Source: Pseudomonas oligotrophica (GTDB lineage Bacteria; Pseudomonadota; Gammaproteobacteria; Pseudomonadales; Pseudomonadaceae). Taken from it: a stretch of DNA of 64,000 nt. Below, piece after piece: positions 54,419 to 62,556 of the stretch (its first letter is position 1; each line of letters opens with the position of its first letter). The notes below the pieces were generated by a model. That model was not told the DNA's origin and did no database searches. It saw only the letters and a program-made list of their open reading frames with translations. A program made the translations under genes and the position numbers. The stretch lies in the NCBI RefSeq assembly GCF_021726475.1, contig NZ_JAKJRU010000001.1, positions 124,001 through 188,000 of the forward strand. The letters run 5' to 3'.

Positions 54419-54874
54419 ATGTCGACCTCCCGTGTGGTTCTGCTGATGCTGCTGCTCAACGTCGTCACCGTTGCCGGTGGCGTGGGCGCGGCCTACTGGC
54501 TGCTGCGCCCGGGCCTGGGCGAGGCGCTGGCAGCCAGCGAGCCGGCCGCCGCCGAGCCGCTGGAGTACGAGTTCTATGCGGTGCCGAAAGTGATCGTCAG
54601 CGTGCGCGGCGACAACCGCGAGCACTACTTCGTCCTCGACCTGGCACTGCAGGCGCAGCGCGCCGAGGAGCCGCGCGACTTCGCCCAGGTCGAGCCGCTG
54701 GTGCGCAACTCGGTGGTCAGCTACCTGTCCGGCTTCGGTTTCCAGGAGCTGCGCGAGCTGAAGATCGCCGAGCTGCAGGCGCGCCTGGAGCAGGCGCTGT
54801 TCGCCGATTTCGCCAGCAAGCAGGCCGCGGTGCCCTTCGAGCACGTGCTGGTCAACAAGCTGATCGTCCAGTAG
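54419..54874 (+). CDS. lafF: LafF, FliL-like membrane protein
   Basis: 151-residue protein with one N-terminal membrane helix (about 8-28) and a periplasmic domain with the FliL-type features (FYAVPKVIVSVRGDNREHYF, then QVEPLVRNSVVSYLSGF). It stabilises the stator around the motor. It lies 32 bases after lafE, with no terminator. Confidence 0.85.
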   Translation: MSTSRVVLLMLLLNVVTVAGGVGAAYWLLRPGLGEALAASEPAAAEPLEYEFYAVPKVIVSVRGDNREHYFVLDLALQAQRAEEPRDFAQVEPLVRNSVVSYLSGFGFQELRELKIAELQARLEQALFADFASKQAAVPFEHVLVNKLIVQ

Positions 54875-54884
54875 GGCAAGCGCC

Positions 54885-55619
54885 ATGAGCCTTTCCTGCG
54901 CCATCGACTACTACGGCAATGCCCCGTCCGCCCCGGCCCTGTTCGCCCCGGGCGCCGAGCAGCGCTGGATGCTGCAGTACCTGCCGCTGGTCAAGCGCAT
55001 CGTCCGCCAGCTGGCGCTGCAGACCAACCAGGTGCTCGACCGCGAGGACATGGAGCAGATCGGCATGATCGGCCTGCTCGAGTGCCTGCGTCGCTACGGC
55101 GAGCCGGACGAGGGCTTCGGCCGCTTTGCCGCGCTGCGCATCCGCGGCGCCATCCTCGATGAGCTGCGCCGCCAGGATTGGCGTCCGCGCCAGGTGCGCC
55201 AGCAGGTGCACAAGGTGCGCGACGCGATCCGCGCGCTGATGCGCCAGCTCGGCCGCCAGCCCAGCGACGAGGAAATCCGCGCCGCCACCGGGCTGGATGA
55301 GCAGGACTACCAGGACTACCTCTGGGCCGATTCGTCCGAAGCGCTCGAAAGCCTCGACGAGCTGTTGCACGACGGCCACGAACAGTTCGCCGAGCAGGGC
55401 GAGCTGCTCGAGGACCGGCTGGTCAGGGAGCGCCTGCTGCAGCAGGCCCTGGCCCGGCTGGACGAACGCGAACGGCTGGTGCTGACGCTGTACTACCAGC
55501 ACGAGCTGAGCCTGAAGGAAATCGCCCTGGTGCTGGAAGTCAGCGATGCCCGGGTCTGTCAGTTGAGCAAACAGGCGATCGGCAAGTGCTGTCGCTTCCT
55601 AACCGAGAGAAGTCAGTAG
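54885..55619 (+). CDS. lafS: LafS, sigma28-type flagellar sigma factor
   Basis: 244-residue FliA-family sigma factor. Region 2 motifs (LPLVKRIVRQLALQ, EDMEQIGMIGLLECLRRY, FGRFAALRIRGAILDELRRQ) and region 4 (LKEIALVLEVSDARVCQLSK) are intact. It should direct RNA polymerase to lateral flagellin and late genes and be held by the FlgM at 50366. It follows lafF after 10 bases; the next gene starts two bases after its stop. Confidence 0.95.
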   Translation: MSLSCAIDYYGNAPSAPALFAPGAEQRWMLQYLPLVKRIVRQLALQTNQVLDREDMEQIGMIGLLECLRRYGEPDEGFGRFAALRIRGAILDELRRQDWRPRQVRQQVHKVRDAIRALMRQLGRQPSDEEIRAATGLDEQDYQDYLWADSSEALESLDELLHDGHEQFAEQGELLEDRLVRERLLQQALARLDERERLVLTLYYQHELSLKEIALVLEVSDARVCQLSKQAIGKCCRFLTERSQ

Positions 55620-55621
55620 TC

Positions 55622-56494
55622 ATGCAGAAAGTTCTGGGAGCCCTGATCATCATCGCCTGCGTGCTGGGCGGCTACGCCATGGCCAATGGCGACATGCGCG
55701 TGCTCTGGCAGCCGGCCGAAGTGCTGATCATCCTCGGCGCGGCGATCGGCAGCCTGGTGGTGGGCAACCCCAAGGAAGTGCTGGTCGAGATGCTCTCGCA
55801 GATCCGCGGCGTGTTCGTCTACCAGCGCCGCGGCGAGGAGTTCCAGCGCCAACTGCTGATGCTGCTCTACGAGCTGCTGGAGATGGTCGACGTCGGCGGC
55901 CTGAAGGTGCTCGACGCGCACATCGAGGAGCCGGAGGAAAGCGACCTGTTCGCGCGCTACCCGATGATCCTCAAGGAACGCAACCTGATGGCCTTCATCG
56001 CCGACAACTTCCGCCTGATGGCCATGGGCAAGATCAGCGCCCACGAGCTCGAGGGCTTCCTCGAGCAGGAACTCGAGGCCATGGAGCACGCCCTGCTGCA
56101 ACCGGCGCGCTCGCTGCACAAGGTCGGTGAGGCGATGCCCGGCTTCGGCATCCTCGCCGCGATCATGGGCATCATCATCACCATGGGCAGCATCGGCGGC
56201 TCGATCGCCGAGGTCGGCGCCCACGTCGCCGCGGCACTGGTCGGCACCTTCCTCGGCATCTTCTTCTGCTACTGCCTGGCCGAGCCGCTCTCCAACGCCA
56301 TGAGCCAGCGCATCAAGACCGAGCTTTCGGCGCTCGAGTGCGTGCGCACCACGCTGGTCGCGCACCTGGCCGGCAAGCCGACGCTGCTGGCGGTGGACGC
56401 CGGGCGCAAGCTGATCGAGCAGGACGTCAAGCCGGCCTTCCGCCAGCTCGAGGTCTGGGTCAACCAGTACGAGGAAGAAAGGGACGCGGCATGA
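55622..56494 (+). CDS. lafT: LafT, lateral motor stator subunit (MotA)
   Basis: 290-residue stator with four membrane helices. It starts MQKVLGALIIIACVLGGYAM, and the conserved segment MPGFGILAAIMGIIITMGSI contains the proline and glycine residues of MotA. The cytoplasmic loop carries charged residues for FliG contact. It works with LafU; the two overlap by four bases (ATGA). Whether it uses protons or sodium cannot be decided from the sequence. Confidence 0.94.
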   Translation: MQKVLGALIIIACVLGGYAMANGDMRVLWQPAEVLIILGAAIGSLVVGNPKEVLVEMLSQIRGVFVYQRRGEEFQRQLLMLLYELLEMVDVGGLKVLDAHIEEPEESDLFARYPMILKERNLMAFIADNFRLMAMGKISAHELEGFLEQELEAMEHALLQPARSLHKVGEAMPGFGILAAIMGIIITMGSIGGSIAEVGAHVAAALVGTFLGIFFCYCLAEPLSNAMSQRIKTELSALECVRTTLVAHLAGKPTLLAVDAGRKLIEQDVKPAFRQLEVWVNQYEEERDAA

Positions 56495-57399
56495 GCATGC
56501 GCGGCAAGGGCAAGGGCGGCGCCGAGCACGAGATCATCGTCAAGCGGCGCAGCAAGAAGGGCCACGACGAGGCGCACGGCGGCGCCTGGAAGGTGGCGTT
56601 CGCCGATTTCACCCTGGCGATGATGGCGCTGTTCATGGTGCTGTGGATCGTCCAGCCGCGCCTGGAGCTGACCAACCCGGCGTTCGGAAACGAGGACAGC
56701 AACCCCCTGGTGGACGGCGGCGCCGGCGTGTTCGACGGCACCAGCACCTCGCCGCTGGAGCTCGACGGCGTGCCGATCCGCCAGGCCCAGGCCGAGCCGC
56801 CGCGCGAGCGGGAGGCCGACAGCGCCGAGGACGGCAGCCGCCGCTATGGCTCGAGCGCCGAGCTGCAGGCACTGGCCGCGCTGATGAAGGATGTCGCCAA
56901 GGAAGTCGATGCGCTGGCCAACCTGGAGGTGGAGGTGGTGCCCCAGGGCCTGCGCATCCTGATCAAGGACGACCGCGAGCGCTTCATGTTCGAACGCGGC
57001 AGCGCCGTGCTCGACCCGCACTTTCGTACCCTCTTGGCACGCCTGGCCGCGGTGCTGGCCAAGGTCGACAACAAGCTGATCATCAGCGGCCATACCGACG
57101 CCACCGCCTACCGCAGCGCCGGCGGCTACGACAACTGGAACCTGTCCGGCGACCGCGCCCTGCGCGCGCGCAACGTGCTGGTGGCCTCCGGCCTGCCGGC
57201 CGCCGCGGTGCTGCAGGTGACCGCCCAGGCCGATGTGATGCCGCTCAAGCCGGACGAGCCGCAGAGCGGCGTCAACCGCCGGGTGGAGATCCTCTTGCTG
57301 ACCGACTCGGCCGAGGGGTTGTATCGCGAGCTGTTCGGCGACAGCTACCAGCAGGTGCGCTTTTCCCAGGAGGGCGCGCGCTACCGCAGCGGCAGCTGA
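56491..57399 (+). CDS. lafU: LafU, lateral motor stator subunit (MotB)
   Basis: 302-residue MotB with a basic N-terminus, one membrane helix with the ion-binding Asp39 (VAFADFTLAMMALFMVLWIV) and a C-terminal OmpA-like domain that binds peptidoglycan (LIISGHTDATAYRSAGGYDN, later NRRVEILLL). It anchors the stator. It is the last gene of the lafB operon and is convergent with the ToxR-like pair, 13 bases away. Confidence 0.94.
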   Translation: MSMRGKGKGGAEHEIIVKRRSKKGHDEAHGGAWKVAFADFTLAMMALFMVLWIVQPRLELTNPAFGNEDSNPLVDGGAGVFDGTSTSPLELDGVPIRQAQAEPPREREADSAEDGSRRYGSSAELQALAALMKDVAKEVDALANLEVEVVPQGLRILIKDDRERFMFERGSAVLDPHFRTLLARLAAVLAKVDNKLIISGHTDATAYRSAGGYDNWNLSGDRALRARNVLVASGLPAAAVLQVTAQADVMPLKPDEPQSGVNRRVEILLLTDSAEGLYRELFGDSYQQVRFSQEGARYRSGS

Positions 57400-57412
57400 G
57401 TGCCGCGCGCCG

Positions 57413-57895
57413 TCACAGGCTGCCGGGCTGGCTCGCGGCGCAGTAGACCTGCTGGGTCTCCACGCCGTAGAGGCAGGCGCCGACCTGTTCGAGCGTGATG
57501 CGCGCGCCCTGGTGCTTGCCGTAGAAGAGGTTGAATACCAGCTCGTTGTCCAGCTCGCCGGCCGCCTCCAGGCCGGTGATCGAGCCCTGCTCGACCACCA
57601 GGCGGGTGCGCCCGCGCAGGTCGGTCTCGACCCGGCCGGAGGCTTCCGCCACTGCCGGCGCATTGCGCGTCAGCGCATAGAAGCGGCCATCGTGGAAAGC
57701 CAGGCTCTGGTGCACCTTGAGCACCGAGCCGTTGCTCAGCAGCACTTCGCCGCTGGAGCTGTAGTGGCCTTCGAGGGCTGCCGAGAAGTTGCTCGTGGTG
57801 CCGGTGGCGACGAACGCCCAGAGGCCCAGTGCGGTGGGCACCATCAGGCGCAGCAGGTGGCGGGTGATGGCCCCCGTTTCGATCTGGCGGGTCAT
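57413..57895 (-). CDS. Small membrane-anchored partner of the ToxR-like regulator
   Basis: 160-residue protein with one N-terminal hydrophobic segment (about 14-32) and a periplasmic part of about 125 residues containing two cysteines (GACLYG, VYCAA). The start at 57895 overlaps the upstream regulator stop (ATGA), so translation is coupled. The arrangement resembles ToxR-ToxS type pairs, where a small membrane protein guards the regulator's periplasmic domain. I do not recognise a named family. Confidence 0.65.
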   Translation of the reverse strand: MTRQIETGAITRHLLRLMVPTALGLWAFVATGTTSNFSAALEGHYSSSGEVLLSNGSVLKVHQSLAFHDGRFYALTRNAPAVAEASGRVETDLRGRTRLVVEQGSITGLEAAGELDNELVFNLFYGKHQGARITLEQVGACLYGVETQQVYCAASQPGSL

Positions 57896-58785
57896 TGCAG
57901 GCATCCTTGCAGCTGGGCGTCGGGCACACTGTGCAGTTGCGAATGGTGGACCTTGAGCCAGTTGATCCGCCCGTCGTCGCGCAGGCAGCGAATCTCGTAG
58001 AAGCCCGGCGAGGCATTGACGATCAGCCGGGCCGGCCGGGTGCTCATGCCGGCCAGCGCCGAGACCAGCTGACGCGTCTCGCTGACCAGCCGCTCCAGTT
58101 GCAGCGGCGTCTTGTCGATGTACAGCACCTGCAGGTCACCCAGCCCCACCGAGCGGCTGTGCGGCGCGGCAGGCGCATCCCACAGGCGCATGCCGAGGGT
58201 GGCCACGGCCAGGAGGATGGCCAGCGCACTGCCGGCCAGCAGGCCGCCGGCACGCGACCAGCCGCGCCGCACCGGCGCCGGGCTGGCCAGCGGGGCGACC
58301 GTAGCCTCGGCCTCGACCGCCATCGGGGTGATCTCCGGCAATGCTTGCACCACGGCCGCTTCCACCGGCTCCGCGTGCGGTGGCACCGCCGCTGGCGCCT
58401 GCTCCATGGCAGGGCCTTCGATGAAGGCCGGGTTGAACAGGTAGCCGCGCCGCGGCAGCGTCTGGATGATCTGGTTCGACGCATCGAACAGCATCTGGCG
58501 CAGGGTGTAGACCTGCTGGTTCAGACTGCCCTGGCTGACCACCCGGTCTTCCCAGGCGTACTGCAGCAGCTCGTCGCGCGAGACCACCTGGCCGGGCGTG
58601 CGCAGCAGGCGCTCGAGCAGGCGGCTGCCGGAAAAGCCGAGGTCCAGCCGCTCTTCGGCGCCCTCGCGACAGAGCACCAGCTGGTAGGAGCCATGCTCGA
58701 AGCGGGCGCGACACTCCGCCCTTCCGGTGATCAGAAGCGTGCAAACAACGGCATCGGTGGCCTGGGGGGTCAGGGATGGGGTCAT
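57892..58785 (-). CDS. ToxR/CadC-like transmembrane regulator (LafZ position)
   Basis: 297-residue protein with an N-terminal OmpR-type winged helix (about residues 25-118, with DELLQYAWEDRVVSQGSLNQ and QQVYTLRQML), a linker, one membrane helix (about 178-198) and a periplasmic domain with two cysteines (RCLRDD, GCLQ). Such proteins sense envelope signals and bind DNA while membrane-bound. Some Flag-2 loci contain a transmembrane regulator called LafZ; this gene sits in an equivalent place, but homology is by architecture and position only. Its targets are unknown; the flagellin next to it is a candidate. Confidence 0.75.
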   Translation of the reverse strand: MTPSLTPQATDAVVCTLLITGRAECRARFEHGSYQLVLCREGAEERLDLGFSGSRLLERLLRTPGQVVSRDELLQYAWEDRVVSQGSLNQQVYTLRQMLFDASNQIIQTLPRRGYLFNPAFIEGPAMEQAPAAVPPHAEPVEAAVVQALPEITPMAVEAEATVAPLASPAPVRRGWSRAGGLLAGSALAILLAVATLGMRLWDAPAAPHSRSVGLGDLQVLYIDKTPLQLERLVSETRQLVSALAGMSTRPARLIVNASPGFYEIRCLRDDGRINWLKVHHSQLHSVPDAQLQGCLQ

Positions 58786-58990
58786 GGTGCAAGCAAATTG
58801 GGCGCTGGTTCAGGGTCGGTATGTGACACAGTCGGCGGTATCTTGGCGTCACTTTTTTGTATGCGCAATGGAGCTCTTTTTGACACCTGCCCCTACAGGC
58901 GCCAAGACACAGGCATCAGCACCCGCCAGCCCGCATGAATAAAGACGCCAGCCGTCCGTCGATCCGTTGCGCCGACGCTTTTCCAACCCC

Positions 58991-59021
58991 AAAAAAAACG
59001 CCCCGCAGAAGGCGGGGCGTT
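58991..59021 (-). terminator. Rho-independent terminator of lafA
   Basis: On the minus strand AACGCCCCGCC, loop TTCT and GGCGGGGCGTT-type complement are followed by eight T residues. It lies 27 bases past the lafA stop, as expected for a highly expressed flagellin gene. Confidence 0.9.
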
Positions 59022-59047
59022 CTTCAGAGCGTCGATGGCGCCAGGGC

Positions 59048-59956
59048 TTAGCCCAGCAGGCCCATGACCATGCTCGGCATCTGGCCGGCTTGCTTGAGCA
59101 TGGAGATGCCGGACTGCATCAGCATGCTGTTCTTGGTCATGTTGGCGCTTTCCGAGGCGAAGTCGGCATCCATGATGCGACCTTTTGCCATCTCGGTGTT
59201 GTCCTTCATGTTGGCCAGGTTGTTGTTGGTGTGGTTCAGGCGGTTGATGCCAGCGCCGAACTTGGCACGCATCGAGCCGAGTTCATTCAGCGTGGTTTCG
59301 AGCAGCGTGATGGTGGCGCCAGCGTTAGCGTTAGTTGCGGTGGTCGGATCAGCGGAATTAGCGATCTCGGTACCAACTGCACCGGTGTTGAACGAGGCAG
59401 AAGCTGCTACAAGAGCGGCGCCCACTTTGCCCAGCTGGGTGCCACCGGAGAAAGCCATCGTCTCAGCTTCGCTGGCACCGATTTGGAAGGTGACGTCAGC
59501 GGAAAACTTGCCGGCCGTGCCGTTAACAGCCGTGCCATCGCTGAACAGGGTCTCACCAGCGTAGCGGGTATTCTTGACGATGTTGTTCAGTTCTTTGCCG
59601 AGCTCGTCGTATTCGCTTTGCAGGGAGATCAGGTCAGCGCCGCTGTTGGTCCCGTTAGCGCCCTGAGTCGCCAGATCCTTCATACGCTGAACGATATCGG
59701 TCATCTCGTTGAACGCGCCTTCTGCGGTCTGCAGCAGGGATACGGCGTCGCTGGTGTTGCGCATGGCCACGCCCATGCCGCGGCTCTGGGCGTTCAGGCG
59801 GGTGGCGATCTGCAGGCCGGCGGCATCGTCGGCGGCGCTGTTGATGCGCAGGCCGGTGCCCAGGCGCTGCTGGTTGGTGCCCAGGGCGTTGTTGGTCTTG
59901 CTCAGGTTGGTCTGGGTAACCAGCGAGGAGTAGTTCGTGTGGATGGACAGGGCCAT
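59048..59956 (-). CDS. lafA: Lateral flagellin LafA
   Basis: 302-residue flagellin. It starts MALSIHTNYSSLVTQTNLSK and has conserved D0/D1 parts at both ends (GLRINSAADDAAGLQIATRL, then ASESANMTKNSMLMQSGISM). The central domain (about residues 170-220) is short and its DNA is less GC-rich than its surroundings. A GGA-rich ribosome binding site lies 8 bases upstream. It has its own transcript: a sigma28-like promoter candidate lies upstream and a terminator downstream. Confidence 0.95.
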   Translation of the reverse strand: MALSIHTNYSSLVTQTNLSKTNNALGTNQQRLGTGLRINSAADDAAGLQIATRLNAQSRGMGVAMRNTSDAVSLLQTAEGAFNEMTDIVQRMKDLATQGANGTNSGADLISLQSEYDELGKELNNIVKNTRYAGETLFSDGTAVNGTAGKFSADVTFQIGASEAETMAFSGGTQLGKVGAALVAASASFNTGAVGTEIANSADPTTATNANAGATITLLETTLNELGSMRAKFGAGINRLNHTNNNLANMKDNTEMAKGRIMDADFASESANMTKNSMLMQSGISMLKQAGQMPSMVMGLLG

Positions 59957-60016
59957 GATGAAAATCCTTCGTGCTAGGTGGGCGGTAGGCGCCGGCTTGA
60001 CTGCCTGCTGAAGGGG

Positions 60017-60044
60017 TAAGACGACAGGCCCCGAACGGCGCTTA
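60017..60044 (-). promoter_or_regulatory. Possible sigma28 promoter of lafA
   Basis: On the minus strand TAAGCGCC and GTCGTCTT are separated by 11 bases, the spacing of sigma28 promoters (TAAAGTTT-N11-GCCGATAA). The -10 element matches poorly. A start about 50 bases before the ATG would result. Confidence 0.35.
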
Positions 60045-60141
60045 AATCCCGGCGCCAAAAAATTTCCGACTAGCCCACGGCCCCCCGCCTGCAGCCCGCG
60101 CGGGCCGGGGCCTGCGCCGTCTGTCGCCGCTCCCGGCGGCA

Positions 60142-60918
60142 TCAGAAGATGCTCGCCACCACCCCGCTTTCCTGCACCTTGGCATCGATCACCTTGCCGC
60201 TGCGCACGTTGCGCACGCGGATCACCTCGCCCGGCTGGCCGTCGGCCAGGGCTTCGCCGGCCGTGCTGGCCTCGATGCCGTCCTGGCTGGCGATGATCTT
60301 CACCGCCTCGCCGCGCCGCACCGCCAGGGGCTGGGCCAGCAGCGCCGGGGTAATCAGCTGGCCGGCACGGATGCGCCGCTTGGCGGCCATGCCGGCCACC
60401 TCGGCGGGTTGGTTGTAGTAGCCGCGCTGCGCCTTGGCGACGTTGATGCGCTCGAAGACGAGATCGGCCGCACCGATCGCCTGGCCGCGCTCGATCAACC
60501 CGGCGGCGTGAGCCACCGGCAACGAGACGCTGGCCTGGGCGCTGGCATCCAGCGTCCAGCCGCCCGCGTCCGGGCAGTGGATGCGCAGCTGCTGGCGCTC
60601 CAGCAGGGAGGCCGCCGCGCCGGTGGCACGCACCTCGGGCGCGGACGTGCACGCCGGCAGGTGCGTGGCGGCGGGCGGCAGCTCGAGGCGGCGGGTGATG
60701 CGCATGCCCTGCCAGCCCCGCCGCGCGGCTTCGCGGCCCAGGCCCTGCTCGAAGAACGCCCCCACGGCCTGCTCGATCTGCTGCGTCGCCGGCCCGGCGC
60801 CCCTGGCCGGCTGCGCGGTGAGCAGCAGGCCCAGCGCCAGGGCGGAAACCAGGCTTCCGCCTGCTCGCCCAAGCGACCCCGCAGGCGGAAGCACGGCGGC
60901 TTGGTGCCTCGAGTTCAT
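60142..60918 (-). CDS. flgA: Lateral flagellar P-ring assembly chaperone FlgA
   Basis: 258-residue periplasmic chaperone with a signal peptide (VSALALGLLLTAQPARGAG) and a C-terminal SAF-type domain (residues about 140-255) ending VRNVRSGKVIDAKVQESGVV, as in FlgA. The start is uncertain: MNSRHQAA at 60918 was chosen, but MVNLLKNND at 60954 is also open. It is divergent from flgB, with the sigma54 site lying between. Confidence 0.88.
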   Translation of the reverse strand: MNSRHQAAVLPPAGSLGRAGGSLVSALALGLLLTAQPARGAGPATQQIEQAVGAFFEQGLGREAARRGWQGMRITRRLELPPAATHLPACTSAPEVRATGAAASLLERQQLRIHCPDAGGWTLDASAQASVSLPVAHAAGLIERGQAIGAADLVFERINVAKAQRGYYNQPAEVAGMAAKRRIRAGQLITPALLAQPLAVRRGEAVKIIASQDGIEASTAGEALADGQPGEVIRVRNVRSGKVIDAKVQESGVVASIF

Positions 60919-60966
60919 TTTAAATAAATCGTTGTTTTTCAATAGGTTAACCATCTTCTACAAGCC

Positions 60967-60980
60967 GGCACGCTTTCTGC
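60967..60980 (+). promoter_or_regulatory. Sigma54 promoter of the flgB operon
   Basis: GGCACGCTTTCTGC has the GG-N10-GC core of sigma54 promoters (GG at 60967-60968, GC at 60979-60980), close to GGCACG-N4-TTGC. It lies 58 bases before the flgB ATG. With the site before lafB it shows sigma54 control of both plus-strand lateral flagellar operons. Confidence 0.75.
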
Positions 60981-61038
60981 TAATTCATCTGCAACAAAAT
61001 GCGGGCCAACGGCCTGCCCCGTTCGTACGAGGTAGCAG

Positions 61039-61401
61039 ATGAGTATTCGGATTGACGACGCAGTGGGCGTTCACGAACGCGCCCTCGAGCTGCACATGCA
61101 GCGCAGCGAGATCCTGGCGGCGAATCTGGCCAACGAGGACACCCCCGGCTTCCAGGCCCGCGACATCGATTTCGCCCAGGAAATGCGCCGCCTGGAAGGC
61201 CGCGAGCCGCGCCTGGCGCTCGCCGGCAGCGACCCACGCATGCTCTATCGCGTGCCGACCCAGGCCTCGCAGGACGGCAACACCGTCGAGCTGGCGGTGG
61301 AACAGGCGCAGTTCTCGCGCAACTCCATGGATTTCCAGACCAGCCTGACCTTCCTGACCATGAAATTCCGCGGCCTGAAGCAGGCCATCGAGGGTCGCTG
61401 A
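61039..61401 (+). CDS. flgB: Lateral flagellar proximal rod protein FlgB
   Basis: 120-residue rod protein with NLANEDTPGFQARDIDFAQE in the N-terminal helix-turn region (the flagellar rod signature ANxxTPGF) and a C-terminal helix. It starts the flgBCDEF operon; GAGGTAG lies upstream. Its stop overlaps the flgC ATG by one base. Confidence 0.95.
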   Translation: MSIRIDDAVGVHERALELHMQRSEILAANLANEDTPGFQARDIDFAQEMRRLEGREPRLALAGSDPRMLYRVPTQASQDGNTVELAVEQAQFSRNSMDFQTSLTFLTMKFRGLKQAIEGR

Positions 61402-61829
61402 TGTCATTCGATTCCATCTACCGCATCGCCGGCTCGTCGATGAACGCGCAGACCGTGCGCCTGAACACCGTGGCCAGCAACCTGGCCAACACCGACTCGG
61501 CGGCCGCCGACCCGGCGGACGTCTACCAGGCGCGCCGGCCGCTGTTCGCCGCGGTCTACGAGAACGACTCGCTGACCCGCGGCGTCGGCCTCGGCGGCGC
61601 CCACGTGCAGGTGCTCGACGTGGTCGCCTCGGGCGCCGAACCCAAGCGCCGCTACGAGCCGGGCAACCCGCTGGCCGACGGCGAGGGCTACGTCTACTAC
61701 CCCGACATCAACGAGATCGAGGAGATGACCGACATGATGTCGGCCACGCGCAGCTTCGAGACCGGCGTCGAGGTGCTCAACCGCGTGAAAAGCATGCAGC
61801 AGAGCCTGCTGCGCCTGGGAGAAGCCTGA
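61401..61829 (+). CDS. flgC: Lateral flagellar proximal rod protein FlgC
   Basis: 142-residue rod protein starting MSFDSIYRIAGSSMNAQTVR, followed by NTVASNLANTDSA, and ending with the usual FlgC pattern (YVYYPDINEIEEMTDMMSAT). Overlaps flgB and flgD by one base each, so the first three genes are closely coupled. Confidence 0.95.
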   Translation: MSFDSIYRIAGSSMNAQTVRLNTVASNLANTDSAAADPADVYQARRPLFAAVYENDSLTRGVGLGGAHVQVLDVVASGAEPKRRYEPGNPLADGEGYVYYPDINEIEEMTDMMSATRSFETGVEVLNRVKSMQQSLLRLGEA

Positions 61830-62509
61830 TGGGTTCGGTCAATTCGGTGCTCGATGGCAGCCTCGCCGGCAATTCGCTCGACGCGGTCAAGCGCGCGGTC
61901 AACGTCGGCGACGCGGCGACCATGGAGAACAACTTCATCAGCCTGATGGTCGCGCAGATCAAGAACCAGGATCCGACCAAGCCGGTCGACAGCACCGAGT
62001 TCCTCAACCAGTACTCGGCGATGGCGCAGGTCAAGAGCATGGAGAACATGACCGCGCTGACGCAGAACAACCTGGTGCTGCTCGACAACCTGCAGACGCT
62101 CACCGCCGCCGGCCTGGTCGGCCAGCAGGTCAGCGTCGCCGCCGAGGCGCTGGAGCTCGACGGCCAGCCGATCGAGGGCCAGTTCCAGCTCGAGCACCCG
62201 GCCGGCCGCAGTAGCCTGATCCTGACCGATTCGAACGGCAACAAGACCGCCGTCGAGCTCGGCGCGCACGGCGCCGGGCGGGTGCCCTTCAGCCTCGACC
62301 CGCAGCGCCTGGGCCTGCCGGCCGGGCGCTACGCGATCAGCCTGGAAACCGACGCCGGCGAGTACCCGCAGGCCGAAATCAACGGCCGCGTCGACAACGT
62401 GCGCGTCAGCGCCGAAGGCCCGGTCCTGCAGGTGCAGGGCGTCGGCCAGGTGCCCTTCTACAACATTCTCGAGTTCGCCCAGGCCGACGCCGGGCTGCTC
62501 GGCGGCTGA
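61829..62509 (+). CDS. flgD: Lateral flagellar hook cap protein FlgD
   Basis: 226-residue hook-capping protein. The FlgD N-terminal motif (MENNFISLMVAQIKNQDPTK) and VDSTEFLNQYSAMAQVKSME are clear; the C-terminal part has the Tudor/Fn3-like domain. The gene starts in the flgC stop. It ends 47 bases before flgE. Confidence 0.95.
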   Translation: MGSVNSVLDGSLAGNSLDAVKRAVNVGDAATMENNFISLMVAQIKNQDPTKPVDSTEFLNQYSAMAQVKSMENMTALTQNNLVLLDNLQTLTAAGLVGQQVSVAAEALELDGQPIEGQFQLEHPAGRSSLILTDSNGNKTAVELGAHGAGRVPFSLDPQRLGLPAGRYAISLETDAGEYPQAEINGRVDNVRVSAEGPVLQVQGVGQVPFYNILEFAQADAGLLGG

Positions 62510-62556
62510 GCCGCGCCCACGCCCGCGAACCCCAAAGACAGCATCGAGAGCAGACC

